In this document: in pieces, positions 17,336-27,629 of the stretch
Position numbering within the stretch: position 1 is the first letter of the stretch
Layout: each line of letters opens with the position of its first letter
Assembly: GCA_013289715.1 (NCBI GenBank)
Contig: JABCZJ010000003.1
Span: forward strand, 62,001-126,000
Reading direction: 5' to 3'
DNA from: Acidobacteriota bacterium
Lineage (GTDB): Bacteria; Acidobacteriota; Terriglobia; Acidiferrales; UBA7541
Length of the DNA stretch: 64,000 nucleotides
The notes under the pieces: model-generated
Database searches by the model: none
What the model saw: only the letters and a program-made list of their open reading frames with translations
Told to the model about the DNA's origin: nothing
Translations under genes and position numbers: made by a program

Positions 17336-18217
17336 ATGATCAAAACGACAGAACGCGAGCGGGGTGCGGGATGTTTGTACGTTGTCGCGACGCCCATCGG
17401 CAACCTGGAAGATATTTCACTGCGCGCGTTGCGCGTGCTGAAGGAGTCGGATGCGATCGCCTGCGAAGACACGCGACAGACACTGAAACTGCTCTCTCAT
17501 TTTGACATTCAGAAGCGCCTGATAAGTTACCACCAGCACAATGAAATCACGCGCGCGGCGGAAATCGTGATCGAGTTGGAACAGGGCGCGCAAATCTCTC
17601 TGGTGACCGACGCTGGCACGCCGGGAATTTCCGATCCGGGCGGCAGACTGGTGAGCCTCGCGCTGCGTCACGGAATCCAGGTGGTGCCGCTGCCGGGTGC
17701 GTGCGCGTTTGTAGCGGCGCTCGCGGCGTCGGGAATGCCCATCGAGGAATTTACGTTTATTGGATTCTTGCCGTCGCGGCCCACCGAGCGGCGCAAACGA
17801 TTGCGCGCGCTTGCGGGCGAACCGCGCGCGCTTGCCCTGTACGAAGCGCCGCACCGGCTGCTCGATACGCTGGAAGACGCGCTAGAAATTCTGGGCAATC
17901 GTCCGGCGGTGGTGGCGCGCGAACTAACCAAGGTGTATGAGGAGTTCGTGCGCGGGCACTTGGGAGATCTGCTGGCCGCTACGCGTGCGAAACCGCCACG
18001 CGGGGAAATTACTTTGCTGATCGGACCGGCAGATGGCGAGGCGCAGCACACCGCAGCGGCAGACGCGCGGGCGAAGATTCCTCTTGCGCGACGCGTGACG
18101 GAAATCATGAAGGAACGCGGCGTGGACAATAAAGCCGCGCTGAAACAAGTAGCGCGCGAACGCGGCCTCACGCGCCGCGAAGCTTACAAGCAGCTCCTCA
18201 TCACGCGCGAGGAGTGA
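17336..18217 (+). CDS. rsmI: 16S rRNA (cytidine-1402-2'-O)-methyltransferase
   Basis: 293 residues. The tetrapyrrole-methylase fold is clear: LYVVATPIGNLEDISLRALRVL at the start, ACEDTRQTLKLL, then SLVTDAGTPGISDPG and VVPLPGACAFVAALAASG, with FIGFLPSRPTERRKRL. RsmI adds the 2'-O-methyl of C1402 in the ribosomal P site. The last about 50 residues form an extra basic helical domain (RARKIPLARRVTEIMKE-like) seen in many RsmI proteins. Upstream lies repeat A; dusB faces it convergently. Confidence 0.93.
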   Translation: MIKTTERERGAGCLYVVATPIGNLEDISLRALRVLKESDAIACEDTRQTLKLLSHFDIQKRLISYHQHNEITRAAEIVIELEQGAQISLVTDAGTPGISDPGGRLVSLALRHGIQVVPLPGACAFVAALAASGMPIEEFTFIGFLPSRPTERRKRLRALAGEPRALALYEAPHRLLDTLEDALEILGNRPAVVARELTKVYEEFVRGHLGDLLAATRAKPPRGEITLLIGPADGEAQHTAAADARAKIPLARRVTEIMKERGVDNKAALKQVARERGLTRREAYKQLLITREE

Positions 18218-18236
18218 CGCGCGGCCGCCCGTAGAC

Positions 18237-19226
18237 TCAATCGGCAGCCGATGCGGCGCTGTTCGCGAAAAAGGCGTCCACCACATCGAGGATTTCCGCC
18301 GCCTTGTGCGCGTGATGCACGGCGTAACGCAATTCCCCGCCGTTGCGCACGCCGTGTGTGAAAAGGCTCGCGAATTGTTTCATTTTGCCAATGGCGTCTG
18401 GCATTTCGGCGGCGATTAAGCTGCGGAAATAGCCGGAGAGCAAGTGGTAGCGGTCCACGTCGGTGGGCTCGTCGTAACTTCCCGTGGCAAGCAAGTCCGC
18501 GATCTGGCGAAAAATCCAGGGATTCGAGGACGCGGTGCGGCCGATCATCACTGCGTCGCAACCGGTTTCGGCGACCATGCGCACCGCATCCTGCGGCACG
18601 CGGATGTCTCCGTTGCCGATCACCGGAATACGCACGGCCAGCTTCACCGCGCGAATCACGCTCCAATCCGCTGAGCCGCTGTAGCCCTGCATGCGCGTGC
18701 GCGGATGCACGGCGATGGCTTCAATGCCAACCTGCTCCGCCATGCGCGCCACGTCCACCGCGACGATATTATTTTCGTCCCAGCCGGAGCGGATTTTGAT
18801 CGTCAGCGGAATCGTGACGGCGGCGCGAACTGCATGCAGCAATCTTTCAAGATGCACCAGGTCGCGCAGCAAGCCGGAGCCACCGCACTTCACCACCTTT
18901 TTTACGGGACAGCCCAGGTTGATATCTACCTGGTCGAAACCGAGATCTTCCGTGAGCGCCGCGGCGGAAGCCATCACCTGCGGATCGGAGCCGAAAATCT
19001 GCGCCGCGATGGGGTGCTCGTCGGCGTCAAAATACAAATAATGTAGTGTGCGCGCGGAATTGCGCGTCAAGCCTTCGGCGCTGGTGAATTCGGTCATGAT
19101 CAGGCCGCAGGAGCCGAGCGAGCGGATCACGCGGCGAAATACCGTGTCGGTAACGCCGGCCATCGGCGCGAGGATCGTCGCCGGGCGGATCACGTTGTCG
19201 CGAATTTTTAGTTCAGCGGGAATCAT
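18237..19226 (-). CDS. dusB: tRNA-dihydrouridine synthase
   Basis: 329 residues from ATG 19226; the longer reading to 19310 lies inside blaI. FMN-dependent TIM barrel: ATILAPMAGVTDTVFRRVIRSLG, DQVDINLGCPVKKVVKCGGSGLL (catalytic Cys in the NLGCP..K segment), LTIKIRSGWDE, AVHPRTRMQGYSG and IPVIGNGDIRVPQDA, then GCDAVMIGRTASSNPWIF. It reduces specific uridines in the tRNA D-loop. The start overlaps the end of blaI by 14 bases, which indicates coupled translation. Confidence 0.92.
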   Translation of the reverse strand: MIPAELKIRDNVIRPATILAPMAGVTDTVFRRVIRSLGSCGLIMTEFTSAEGLTRNSARTLHYLYFDADEHPIAAQIFGSDPQVMASAAALTEDLGFDQVDINLGCPVKKVVKCGGSGLLRDLVHLERLLHAVRAAVTIPLTIKIRSGWDENNIVAVDVARMAEQVGIEAIAVHPRTRMQGYSGSADWSVIRAVKLAVRIPVIGNGDIRVPQDAVRMVAETGCDAVMIGRTASSNPWIFRQIADLLATGSYDEPTDVDRYHLLSGYFRSLIAAEMPDAIGKMKQFASLFTHGVRNGGELRYAVHHAHKAAEILDVVDAFFANSAASAAD

Positions 19227-19665
19227 CGCGCCTTTTCGCCGCCACGAATTCTTCGGCACTGTCGCTATCGGTACCCACCGCCGCAGTGGCGGCTCGCGCG
19301 CGCGGCGCAATGCCGCTCAGTTGTGCGATCAACGCTTCCTTTGAGCCGCCGAAGAAATTCTCAATCACCTGGCCCAGCGCCTGCGTGCGCGCATCTTCGG
19401 CGCTCAAGTTCGGGCGGTACATGTAAGCGCGGCCAACCTTGCGGCGCTCGACGACGCCTTTGCGCGCGAGGCGATCCATGATCGTCATGATCGTGGTGTA
19501 CGCGCGCGGCCGTCGTGCAGCCAGACTGTCGCGGATTTCGCGCACCGTGCCCTGCCCCATGGGCCAGAGCGTGTTCATGCAATCCAGCTCGAGCGGCGCA
19601 AGATCGAGCAGCGCACGGCGCGGCGACGAATTTCGAGCGTTGAGCTCAGTCATGAATGTTCGCAT
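19213..19665 (-). CDS. BlaI/MecI-family winged-helix repressor
   Basis: 150 residues. The BlaI core is obvious: APLELDCMNTLWPMGQGTVREIRDSLA, then AYTTIMTIMDRLARKGVVERRKVGRAYMYRP, followed by the dimerisation helix LGQVIENFFGGSKEALIAQL. In beta-lactam systems such repressors pair with the membrane sensor-protease BlaR1. No BlaR1-like gene is adjacent; it sits instead between a YhaM-like gene (12-base gap) and dusB (14-base overlap). A second ATG at 19653 is an alternative start. Target unknown. Confidence 0.85.
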   Translation of the reverse strand: MRTFMTELNARNSSPRRALLDLAPLELDCMNTLWPMGQGTVREIRDSLAARRPRAYTTIMTIMDRLARKGVVERRKVGRAYMYRPNLSAEDARTQALGQVIENFFGGSKEALIAQLSGIAPRARAATAAVGTDSDSAEEFVAAKRRDDSR

Positions 19666-19677
19666 GCGCGTTCACGC

Positions 19678-20730
19678 TCACCGCGTGCCCCCGGTATTGC
19701 GCGGAGCACCGGACGCTGCCCGCTGAGCCGAGTTACTTGCTGTAGCCTCCGCCCGACCCGCGGCATTCTCACCGGCCAAAAATTTATCGGTGCGCAGCAG
19801 CGCACGGTGCAGCGCCGGATTTCGCTCGGTCCACACTTCGTTTCCGGACGAGCCTTCCAGAGTTGTGCGCATCGCCGCCATTTTCGAATCCATGTCGTCC
19901 AGAAAATGCAGGGCAATCGCTTCGCGCGTTTGCGGCAAGGAGGGCGAGCCAAATTCATACGTGCCGTGGTGGCTCAAGATCAAATGTTCGATCAAAATCG
20001 CGAGCGGCTCCGGAAATCCGGGGATCGCCTTGATCTTTTCGCGCACGAGCAGCGTGCCTATTGTGATGTGACCGAGCAGGCGGCCCGCGGTGGTGTAATT
20101 CGTCGCGCGCTCGTAGCTCAGCTCGTCAATTTTGCCGATGTCGTGCAGCACGATGCCGGCGAGCAGCACGTCCGCGTCCAATTCGGGATAATGCGCAGCA
20201 ACCGAGCGCCCCAGACCGATCAGGCTGACGATGTGCTCGAGCAATCCGCCAACAAACGCGTGATGCATACCCATCGCGGCAGGCGCGCGCTTCAGCTTTG
20301 GAACGATCGCCGGATCGTTGACCACGCTTTCGAGAAGCTTTTTGATCCAGGGATCCTTGACGCCAGCGACGGCTGCACCCAGGTCGGCATACAGCTTCTC
20401 GACGTCGCACTTGGTGTGGGCTAGAAAATCAGAAAGGTCGTAATCGCGCATGGCCGCTGGAACAATCTGCTCCAGCGTCATTTCCTTCTGGCCGTTGTAG
20501 AGCTTCACGCGGCCGCGAATCTGCACCACGTCGTCCGCTTCGAATGTTTTCGCCAGCGCCTCGAAGTTGTCCCACATTTTCGCGGGTATCGAGCCGGTGC
20601 GGTCGCGCAGCGCCAGTTCCAGCCAGGATTTCCCGCTGCGTTGTGATGTGCGGATTTCTTTCGCGCCGACCATAAACAGCGATGTGACGGCTTGTCCGTC
20701 CTGCAGGTCGGAAACGTAATGCGATTTCAT
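19678..20730 (-). CDS. YhaM-like 3'-5' exoribonuclease (OB fold plus HD domain)
   Basis: 350 residues. Residues about 12-100 are an OB-fold nucleic-acid-binding domain (VTSLFMVGAKEIRTSQRSGKSW, DVVQIRGRVKLYNGQKEMTLEQI). Residues about 150-300 are an HD phosphohydrolase domain: HHAFVGGLLEHIVSLI with the first histidines and LLAGIVLHDIGKIDEL with the HD pair, then HLILSHHG. This order matches YhaM/CBF1 exonucleases, which trim RNA or single-stranded DNA with manganese. It overlaps the SurA-like gene by four bases (ATGA). The C-terminus is a disordered Ala/Thr/Gly-rich tail. Confidence 0.82.
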   Translation of the reverse strand: MKSHYVSDLQDGQAVTSLFMVGAKEIRTSQRSGKSWLELALRDRTGSIPAKMWDNFEALAKTFEADDVVQIRGRVKLYNGQKEMTLEQIVPAAMRDYDLSDFLAHTKCDVEKLYADLGAAVAGVKDPWIKKLLESVVNDPAIVPKLKRAPAAMGMHHAFVGGLLEHIVSLIGLGRSVAAHYPELDADVLLAGIVLHDIGKIDELSYERATNYTTAGRLLGHITIGTLLVREKIKAIPGFPEPLAILIEHLILSHHGTYEFGSPSLPQTREAIALHFLDDMDSKMAAMRTTLEGSSGNEVWTERNPALHRALLRTDKFLAGENAAGRAEATASNSAQRAASGAPRNTGGTR

Positions 20731-21863
20731 TGGCCGTTGACTTTGGGCAGCGGCACTTTCTTCTTTTCTTTCTTCTTCTGTGCGACGTCGGGCGTGGGCT
20801 GCACTTCCGTAATCACGCTGGCTCCGGCCACCGCGGCGCTATCGGTGTATCCCGGCTTCACCATCACATAGCTTTCTTCGCGCAGCTGGCCCAAATAATC
20901 GCGCATCTGCGGCTGCATTTTGCGCATATACAGCCTGTTCATGATTTCGTTTTCCACTTTCGCCTGGGGCTGCAAACCGGCCTGATAATGATTTTCGACT
21001 TTGAGCACCTCGAATCCGGTCTTGGTCTGGATCACGTCGGTGATTTGGCCCTTCTCCATTTTGAAGACGACTTCTTCCAGCTGTGGCGCCAGTTCGGTCT
21101 GCTTGAAAGTCCCCAGGTCGCCGCCGTCTTTCGCAGTGCTGCCTTCCGAATATCGCTTGGCGATTTCGTTGAAGTCGTCGCCCTTCATGACGCGGTTGCG
21201 CAGGTCTTCCGCCTTCTTCTGCACGGATTCGATCTCTTCCGGACTTTTGCCTTCGGTGCTGAGGAAAATTTCCGATAGCACCACCTGCTCGGGCCGCGTG
21301 AATTCCTGCGGATGCGCGTCGTAATATTGTTTCACTTCGTCATTCCCAATGTTGATGTGCGAGCCGACTTCGCGGCGCACCACTTCCTGCGTGAGCAGAC
21401 CGTTGCGGATCGTCGTCTTGTAATCTTCCCAAGCCAGCCCGGACGATTCGACGGCTTTCTCCAAATCCTCCAGGCTGGCGAGGCCGTTCTGTTTGCGCAC
21501 GTCATCGAGGCGCTTGATCACGTCGGACTCGACGCTGACGCCCATGTCTTTCGCGCGCTGCACCATCAGCGACTGGTCAATCAGCCCGCGCAGCAAATCT
21601 TTCTGCTGCTCCTTGAACTCCGCGAAGAGCTTGTCCTGCGGGCAGCCTTGGCAATCGTGCGCCACTTCTTCGCGCAACTGCTCTTCGGCCTTCTGATAGT
21701 CGGACATGGTGATCACGTCGTTGTTCACGCGCGCGATAATTTCTTCGACCACCAATGCTTTGGCCTGCGCGCCCGCGCCGGTCGGTAGAAGCACCGCGCT
21801 AACGGTCAGGGCGCCGCTAAGTATCCAGACAGATGCAAAATTACAATTTTTCATGGGAATCAC
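20727..21863 (-). CDS. Periplasmic peptidyl-prolyl isomerase, SurA-like
   Basis: 378 residues. Signal peptide ending in GAGAQA near residue 33. The SurA N-domain starts LVVEEIIARVNNDVITMSDYQKAEEQL, and the PpiC rotamase domain spans about 195-285 (EQVVLSEIFLSTEGKSPEEIES, FNEIAKRYSEGSTAKDGGDLGTF, GQITDVIQTKTGFEVLKVE). A CQGC pair sits at about 72-75, not usual in SurA. Such chaperones escort outer-membrane proteins across the periplasm. The C-terminus is Lys-rich and disordered. It lies 18 bases after mfd and overlaps the YhaM-like gene by four bases. Confidence 0.85.
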   Translation of the reverse strand: MIPMKNCNFASVWILSGALTVSAVLLPTGAGAQAKALVVEEIIARVNNDVITMSDYQKAEEQLREEVAHDCQGCPQDKLFAEFKEQQKDLLRGLIDQSLMVQRAKDMGVSVESDVIKRLDDVRKQNGLASLEDLEKAVESSGLAWEDYKTTIRNGLLTQEVVRREVGSHINIGNDEVKQYYDAHPQEFTRPEQVVLSEIFLSTEGKSPEEIESVQKKAEDLRNRVMKGDDFNEIAKRYSEGSTAKDGGDLGTFKQTELAPQLEEVVFKMEKGQITDVIQTKTGFEVLKVENHYQAGLQPQAKVENEIMNRLYMRKMQPQMRDYLGQLREESYVMVKPGYTDSAAVAGASVITEVQPTPDVAQKKKEKKKVPLPKVNGQ

Positions 21864-21881
21864 CCGTCCTAAATTTTATCC

Positions 21882-24800
21882 CTACGATTGTAGTTGTAGC
21901 AATACGTTTCTCGTAGCGCCCATCGGCCCGCCCTGGATGCTCTTCCAGTCGAGCCACAGCACACCGGAGGGGTCGAGCCGCATGCCCCGGCGTTTGCGCA
22001 ACAATTTAACGACGCGTTCAGGGCCCACTGGCGTGTCATCATAAAACTTGATGGCCACTTGATCACCCTTGCGGTCGATCGTCGCCACCAGGAGCTTCTC
22101 CGCCAGCGCCTTCAGCACCGCGTAATCTAGCAGGTTCTCCACCGACGGCGGCGGCGGGCCGAAGCGATCTTCCAACTCCTGTCGCACCTCCGCGCGCTCG
22201 GCATCGCGGGTGACGCCGGCAATGCGCTTGTAAATCCGCAGCCGCAGATTCTCGCTATCAATATACTCAGGTGGGATGCGGATTTCCTGTCCCAGGTTGA
22301 GCGTCGCCCGGCGTTCAGGCGTCAGCGCCTCGCCTTTACGCTCGGCCACGGCGCGCTCCATCATCTGGCAGTACATGTCGAAGCCTACCGCCTCGATGTG
22401 GCCGTGCTGTTCGCGCCCGAGCAAATTTCCCGCCCCGCGCAGTTCCAGGTCGAGCGCGGCAATGCGGAAGCCAGCGCCGAGATCGCTGAATTCTTTTAGC
22501 GCGGCGAGGCGTTGACGCGCGATCGTCGTCAGCGCGGTGTCTGGTGGGACGAGCAGGTACGCGTAGGCGCGCTGGTTCGAACGACCCACGCGGCCTCTTA
22601 GCTGGTACAGCTCCGAAAGGCCCATGCGGTCGGCGCGATTGATCACGATGGTGTTGGCGCGCGGAATATCCAGACCATTCTCGATGATGGTGGTCGAGAC
22701 CAACACGTCCGCTTCGTCCCGAATGAATTGCAGCATCACTTTTTCCAGTTCGGCTTCGCGCATCTGGCCGTGGCCCACTACCACGCGGGCCTTCGGCACC
22801 AGGCGCTTGATCATCGCCGCGAGCGAAATGATGGATTCGACGCGATTGTGCACGAAGAAGACTTGACCGTCGCGCGCCAGCTCCTCTTCGATCACGCGCT
22901 GCACGAGAGTTTCGGTAAAAGGCGCGACGGTGGTCTGAATCGCGAGGCGATCTTTCGGAGGCGTTTCGATCAAGCTCATATCGCGCAAGCCCACCAGCGA
23001 CATGTGCAGGGTGCGCGGAATCGGCGTCGCGGACATGGTCAGCACGTCCACATTTTTGCGCATTTCCTTCAGACGTTCTTTGTGCGCCACACCGAAGCGC
23101 TGCTCTTCGTCCACCACCAGCAGGCCGAGGTCTTGAAATTTCACGTCTTTGGAAAGAATGCGGTGCGTCCCGATGAGGATGTCCACCTTGCCCGCTTCCA
23201 CTTCTTCCAGAACTTTCTTCTGCTCTTTTTCCGTGCGGAAACGGCTGATCATTTCCACGCGCACTGGAAACGCCGCGAACCGCCGTTTGAACGTCTGATA
23301 ATGCTGAAACGCGAGCACGGTTGTAGGTGCGAGCACGGCGACCTGCTTCGAATCGGCAATGGCCTTGAACGCCGCGCGCATCGCCACTTCCGTCTTGCCG
23401 TAGCCGACGTCGCCGCAGAGCAGCCGGTCCATTGGCAGATTCGATTCCATGTCGCGCTTCACGTCCTCGATGGCGCGCTGCTGGTCGGTGGTTTCCTCAA
23501 ATTCAAATGCGTCGTCGAATTCATGCGTCCAATTTGTGTCCGGAGGGAACGGATGCCCCACCGCCATTTTTCGTTCGGCGTAAAGTTCCAGAAGCTGCTC
23601 CGCCATGTCGCTGACGGATTTTTTCACGCGTGATTTGCGCGCTTCCCATACCGTGGTGCCCAGGCGGTCGAGCTGCGGTTCCACGCCACCGAGGGACGTG
23701 TATTTCTGAATCAGGTCGAGCCGCGCCAGAGGAACGTAAAGTTTGGCATCGCCCGCGTAACGCAACAGCATGAACTCGCCGTTTGCGCCTTCCATCGCCA
23801 CTTGGCGCAGACCTTCGAACTGGCCAATGCCGTGATCCACGTGCACCACGTAGTCGCCGGGTTTCAGGTCGCTGAAGTCGCTGAAGAAACTGGCGGTTTT
23901 CGGCCGCGCACGCGAACGTTGCGAGGCAGGCGCCTGAGTTTCGAAGAGATCGGCGTTACCGTAGAGCACGACTTTCGCGTCGGTGAAGACTACGCCTTCC
24001 GGCAGCGGCGCTTTGGTGAGCAACATCGCCGAGCCTGGCGCATTGCTGCCTTCTTCGGCGAGGCGCGTCACTGTGGCGTTTTCTTCCAGCTCACCCATGC
24101 GGTAGGGCAATTCAAATTCGTGGCAGATGTCGGCGAAGCGCTCGAGCTCTCCGGTGCTCGCAGCCGAAACCATCACGTTTTCACCCGCCGCAATGCGATT
24201 GCGCGCTTCCGCGATGAACGCAGCGACGTTCCCGTGATAGCGCGTAGTCGGTTGCGTGTGCAGCGTACGGGTTGCACCCGCTCCGTCGTGACCCGCTGCA
24301 GAGGCGCCATCGCCGGACTCCGGCGCCTCAACCGCCAAATGCTCGATTGCAAGGCGCGGCGCCATCTGCAGCGCCAGACTCCACTCCTCGTCATCGAAAA
24401 TAAACTTGTCGGGCGGTTCCGCCAGCGGATCTTCCACCGCGTCAAACGCCTCCGCCAGTTGCGCGCGATATTTTTCGATGGACGCTGCCAGGAGCGAAGG
24501 CTCATCCGCAATGATCAGCGGTTCGACGGTGAGATCGAACAGCGTGGATTTGCGATTCTCGCGCAACGCCTCGCGGAATTCCCATCCGGGATAGAATCCG
24601 CCGGGCATCGCATCATCGTCGCGCCCGGACGCAACGGAAACCCGTGCGCGCTCCAGGACCTCCGAGCGAAGAGGATATTCCGTCAGCGGCAGCAAAGTCG
24701 CGCGCTCCATGGGATTCGTGGAACGCTGCGTATTGGGATCGAATGCGCGAATCGATTCGATGCTGTCGCCGAGCAGCTCGACGCGCACCGGCTGCGGCGA

Positions 24801-25394
24801 TTCCGGCGAGTAAATGTCAATGATGCCGCCCCGCACCGCGAATTGCCCCGGCATCTCGCAGGTGATCTGCTTGTCGTAGCCCGCGCTCGAGAGGAAGTCG
24901 ATCAGCTCCTGATGCGGAATGGATTCATCGCGCGCGATGGTGCGCGCCAGCTGCGAGTAAAATTCGCGGTCGCGCATGCGCCACACTGCGGCCTGCACCG
25001 GCACGATCAGCAAATCCGCATCGCCGGTAGCGAAACGCCACAGCGCCACAGCACGGTCTTCGGAAATTTCCGCGTGCGGCGAACGGTTTTCGTAAGGCAG
25101 CACTTCGTGCGCCGGCAGATGCGCCACGCGTCGCCCAGGCTTGCCGGTCACGGCCCGATAAAAATAACGCACAGGCTCGAGCAGCGCTTCGGCGCGCTGA
25201 TTGGTATCCACTAGCAGCACGGTGGGCCGACCCAATTCCGCGAACGCCAGCGGAATCAGCAGCGCTTTCGCGGAATCGGTGAGGCCGGCCAGCCGCACTT
25301 CGCCGCCGCTGCGCCGCAGCGCCTCGAATGTTTCCTCGACAACCGGGCGGCGTGCCACCCGCGCCAGAAGCTCGCTGACCAAAGGAAGAATCAT
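21882..25394 (-). CDS. mfd: Transcription-repair coupling factor
   Basis: 1170 residues, normal Mfd length. Order: UvrB-like N-terminal modules ([28 protein letters not shown]), an RNA-polymerase-interaction and linker region ([20 protein letters not shown]), a RecG-like helicase core with GDVGYGKTE (Walker A), DEEQRFGV (Walker B/DEEQ box), [13 protein letters not shown] and the TRG motif region [21 protein letters not shown] followed by QLRGRVGRS, and a C-terminal domain. Mfd removes stalled RNA polymerase at DNA lesions and recruits UvrA. Start codon overlaps the upstream adenylyltransferase stop by four bases (ATGA). Confidence 0.96.
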   Translation of the reverse strand: MILPLVSELLARVARRPVVEETFEALRRSGGEVRLAGLTDSAKALLIPLAFAELGRPTVLLVDTNQRAEALLEPVRYFYRAVTGKPGRRVAHLPAHEVLPYENRSPHAEISEDRAVALWRFATGDADLLIVPVQAAVWRMRDREFYSQLARTIARDESIPHQELIDFLSSAGYDKQITCEMPGQFAVRGGIIDIYSPESPQPVRVELLGDSIESIRAFDPNTQRSTNPMERATLLPLTEYPLRSEVLERARVSVASGRDDDAMPGGFYPGWEFREALRENRKSTLFDLTVEPLIIADEPSLLAASIEKYRAQLAEAFDAVEDPLAEPPDKFIFDDEEWSLALQMAPRLAIEHLAVEAPESGDGASAAGHDGAGATRTLHTQPTTRYHGNVAAFIAEARNRIAAGENVMVSAASTGELERFADICHEFELPYRMGELEENATVTRLAEEGSNAPGSAMLLTKAPLPEGVVFTDAKVVLYGNADLFETQAPASQRSRARPKTASFFSDFSDLKPGDYVVHVDHGIGQFEGLRQVAMEGANGEFMLLRYAGDAKLYVPLARLDLIQKYTSLGGVEPQLDRLGTTVWEARKSRVKKSVSDMAEQLLELYAERKMAVGHPFPPDTNWTHEFDDAFEFEETTDQQRAIEDVKRDMESNLPMDRLLCGDVGYGKTEVAMRAAFKAIADSKQVAVLAPTTVLAFQHYQTFKRRFAAFPVRVEMISRFRTEKEQKKVLEEVEAGKVDILIGTHRILSKDVKFQDLGLLVVDEEQRFGVAHKERLKEMRKNVDVLTMSATPIPRTLHMSLVGLRDMSLIETPPKDRLAIQTTVAPFTETLVQRVIEEELARDGQVFFVHNRVESIISLAAMIKRLVPKARVVVGHGQMREAELEKVMLQFIRDEADVLVSTTIIENGLDIPRANTIVINRADRMGLSELYQLRGRVGRSNQRAYAYLLVPPDTALTTIARQRLAALKEFSDLGAGFRIAALDLELRGAGNLLGREQHGHIEAVGFDMYCQMMERAVAERKGEALTPERRATLNLGQEIRIPPEYIDSENLRLRIYKRIAGVTRDAERAEVRQELEDRFGPPPPSVENLLDYAVLKALAEKLLVATIDRKGDQVAIKFYDDTPVGPERVVKLLRKRRGMRLDPSGVLWLDWKSIQGGPMGATRNVLLQLQS

Positions 25395-25948
25395 GCTTGA
25401 AGTTGTGAAATGCGTTCGACCAGCCGGGAGGTTGAATAGCCGGGTTCGAGCGGCAGGCGCACCACTTGCCCACCAGCTGCTGTTACGGCGTCGTCATCCG
25501 CGTATGCATTTTCGCTGGAGCCTGGTTCGCCGCCTTGCGCAAGGACATCGGGCGCGAGACGCGCGATGAATTCGCCCGCGGTGGGCTCGTCGAAGATCGC
25601 GACGAAGTCCACGGCTGCGACGGCCGCCAGAATCTCAGCGCGCTCGGCCTGCGGTGTGATGGGCCGCGCGACGAAATTTCGCGCAGCTGCCGCCGTGCCC
25701 GGGGTGCTCGGCGCGCCGATGAGCTTCGCGGCCTGTTCCGCCGCGATGCGCGCGCTCTCGTCGCTTTGCAGCGCCACGATTAATATATCGCCCAGCCCGC
25801 GCGCCTGTTCCAGCAAACGAACGTGCCCGGGATGCAGCAGGTCAAACGCGCCGGCCACGCAAACTGCGCGCTTTCCGTTGCGTTTCCACTCCTGACGTTG
25901 GAGAATCAATTCGGATTGCGAGACCACTGCCAATTGCCTATTCCTCAT
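25391..25948 (-). CDS. rfaE2: D-glycero-beta-D-manno-heptose 1-phosphate adenylyltransferase
   Basis: 185 residues from the ATG at 25948 (a frame-matched start at 25975 is possible). The cytidylyltransferase fold is recognised from AGAFDLLHPGHVRLLEQARGLGD, with the HxGH signature, DILIVALQSDESAR and the late AYADDDAVTAAGGQVVRLPLEPGYSTSRLVERI, as in the C-terminal half of HldE. It makes ADP-heptose for LPS inner core. The kinase half is not fused here, so a separate rfaE1-like gene is expected elsewhere. Four-base overlap with mfd. Confidence 0.8.
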   Translation of the reverse strand: MRNRQLAVVSQSELILQRQEWKRNGKRAVCVAGAFDLLHPGHVRLLEQARGLGDILIVALQSDESARIAAEQAAKLIGAPSTPGTAAAARNFVARPITPQAERAEILAAVAAVDFVAIFDEPTAGEFIARLAPDVLAQGGEPGSSENAYADDDAVTAAGGQVVRLPLEPGYSTSRLVERISQLQA

Positions 25949-26016
25949 TCCGCCCAGGCGGAAAAACACAAACACACCATTCTACCATGTCGCGCGGAAA
26001 CGCCGCGGAGCGCCCC

Positions 26017-27609
26017 ATGAAGCTGTGGCAAATCCTTCTCGCGGTCATCGGCGAGGTGTTTCTCGCGCTTGGCTCGCGATGGATTCGTGTCGCGGAACTT
26101 CCTAAGCAAGAGATCTGGCTGGATGCAGGCGGCTGCCACACGCCGATGACGGTCCTTGATCCACCTGCTGACGTTAAGCCAGCCGGGAGCGTCGTTCTGC
26201 TGCACGGGCTTTCCGCCAATCGCCGACTCATGATGTATCTCGCCGAAGATTTTGCCGGCCACGGTTTCCGCGCGTACGCGCTCGACTTGCCGGGACACGG
26301 CGACAGCCGCGACGCATTCTCGTTTGCGCGCGCGCAAGATTGCGCCACCGCCGCCGTGGAATCGCTGATTCGTAGCGGGCGACTCGACCCCAAAACCACG
26401 ATCCTGCTGGGCCATTCGATGGGCGCGGCGATTGCCATACGCATGGCCGATCGCGATCCTGTGGCAGCTACCATTGTGCTTTCTCCGGCTCCGATGACTG
26501 CGCCGCAGCGCATGCCCGCGAATCTGCTGGTCTTCAGCGCCAGCGCGGATTTGGGCATTCTGAAACGCGTGGCGCAAAGTCTGGCCGACGCGGCCGGCGG
26601 CCAGCGCACCGCGCCGGAAGATTTCGTGCAGCAGCGCGCGTTCGAGCTGCGCTGGCTGCCGCGCTCGACTCACACCAGCCTGCTCTCCGACCGCCGCGTG
26701 GCGCACGATTCCGAAAACTGGGCGATGCAAGCGCTCTTCCCCGATATCGCCGCGGACACGCTCACCTTGAATCTAGACCTCGCCACATATGAAACGTTTG
26801 GCAAGGGACGCAGGCGCCTCGCCGGCGGCGCGCTCGGATTCCTGGGCATCCTGCTGCTGTTTCCAATGGTCGTCGCACTTGCCGCGAAATTGACCGTGCC
26901 GTCCGCCGTGACCGACGCGACAAACGCAGCAAGTCCTGCCGCAGCGCAAATCGAATCGCCCGGGAATCATCCGTCCACACGCCTTCTGCTCGGCGAAACC
27001 GCGCTGTGCGCGATGATCGGCGTTCTGCTGCTCGTCGTCGGCGTGCCGCTCAAATTTCTGCACATTTACACCGGCGCGTACCTCGCATCGCTGCTGCTCG
27101 TCGTCGGCGTCATGCTGCTGATCATCAATTTCGGCTATGCGATGGAATACACGTCGCTGCCGGGTAGAAAGCTCATCGTCGCCGCGGTTCTGGGCTTCGC
27201 CACGTTCCTGGCCATCGGCGCCTGGCTGAATTGGCAGCTCGATGACGCCTGGCTGAACGCCCCGCGCTGGCTGCGTTTCGCCGGCCTGCTGCCAGTCATG
27301 TGGATTTACAGCTTCGCGGAAGAAGTCGCACTCGGCCCCGTGCACCACGGCCTCGCACGCGCCGTGCGCTACGCAGTTTTCCTGCTGCTGCGCGCGGAAA
27401 TATTTCTCGCCTGCACTCTCGCCTGGCATCTTTTCGCCAGCGGACAGGTGCTCATCCCGCTGCTTTTCACCTACCTGGCGGTGTTTTCCATCCTGCAAAG
27501 GCTTGCTACCGATGCGTTACGGGTTCGCACCGTCTCCGCCACAGCCGCGGCATTATTTGGTGCTATACTCGCTTCCTGGTTCATTGCCTCTGTTTTCCCT
27601 CTAACTTGA
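26017..27609 (+). CDS. Alpha/beta hydrolase fused to a multi-pass membrane domain
   Basis: 530 residues from ATG 26017 (GGAG eight bases upstream); ATG 25987 is an alternative. One helix anchors the N-terminus. Residues about 55-240 are an alpha/beta hydrolase: SVVLLHGLSANRRLMMYLAEDFAGHGF (oxyanion strand HG), DLPGHGDSRD, and the nucleophile elbow LLGHSMGAAIAIRMA with Ser near residue 133; LPRSTHTSLLSDRR may give the catalytic His. From about residue 270 the chain becomes roughly seven membrane helices, with a conserved-looking SFAEEVALGPVHHGLA in one loop. A lipid- or peptidoglycan-active lipase/esterase is possible; substrate unknown. The flavoprotein gene follows 20 bases later. Confidence 0.7.
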   Translation: MKLWQILLAVIGEVFLALGSRWIRVAELPKQEIWLDAGGCHTPMTVLDPPADVKPAGSVVLLHGLSANRRLMMYLAEDFAGHGFRAYALDLPGHGDSRDAFSFARAQDCATAAVESLIRSGRLDPKTTILLGHSMGAAIAIRMADRDPVAATIVLSPAPMTAPQRMPANLLVFSASADLGILKRVAQSLADAAGGQRTAPEDFVQQRAFELRWLPRSTHTSLLSDRRVAHDSENWAMQALFPDIAADTLTLNLDLATYETFGKGRRRLAGGALGFLGILLLFPMVVALAAKLTVPSAVTDATNAASPAAAQIESPGNHPSTRLLLGETALCAMIGVLLLVVGVPLKFLHIYTGAYLASLLLVVGVMLLIINFGYAMEYTSLPGRKLIVAAVLGFATFLAIGAWLNWQLDDAWLNAPRWLRFAGLLPVMWIYSFAEEVALGPVHHGLARAVRYAVFLLLRAEIFLACTLAWHLFASGQVLIPLLFTYLAVFSILQRLATDALRVRTVSATAAALFGAILASWFIASVFPLT

Positions 27610-27629
27610 GCCAGGTCACAGCAGGGGAC

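Noticed and set aside
19213..19665. A BlaI/BlaR beta-lactam resistance locus
   Set aside because: No BlaR1 or beta-lactamase is in the window.
23802..25214. 470-codon open frame on the plus strand
   Set aside because: It is antisense to mfd, which has full helicase motifs; the frame is open only because of GC-rich codon use.
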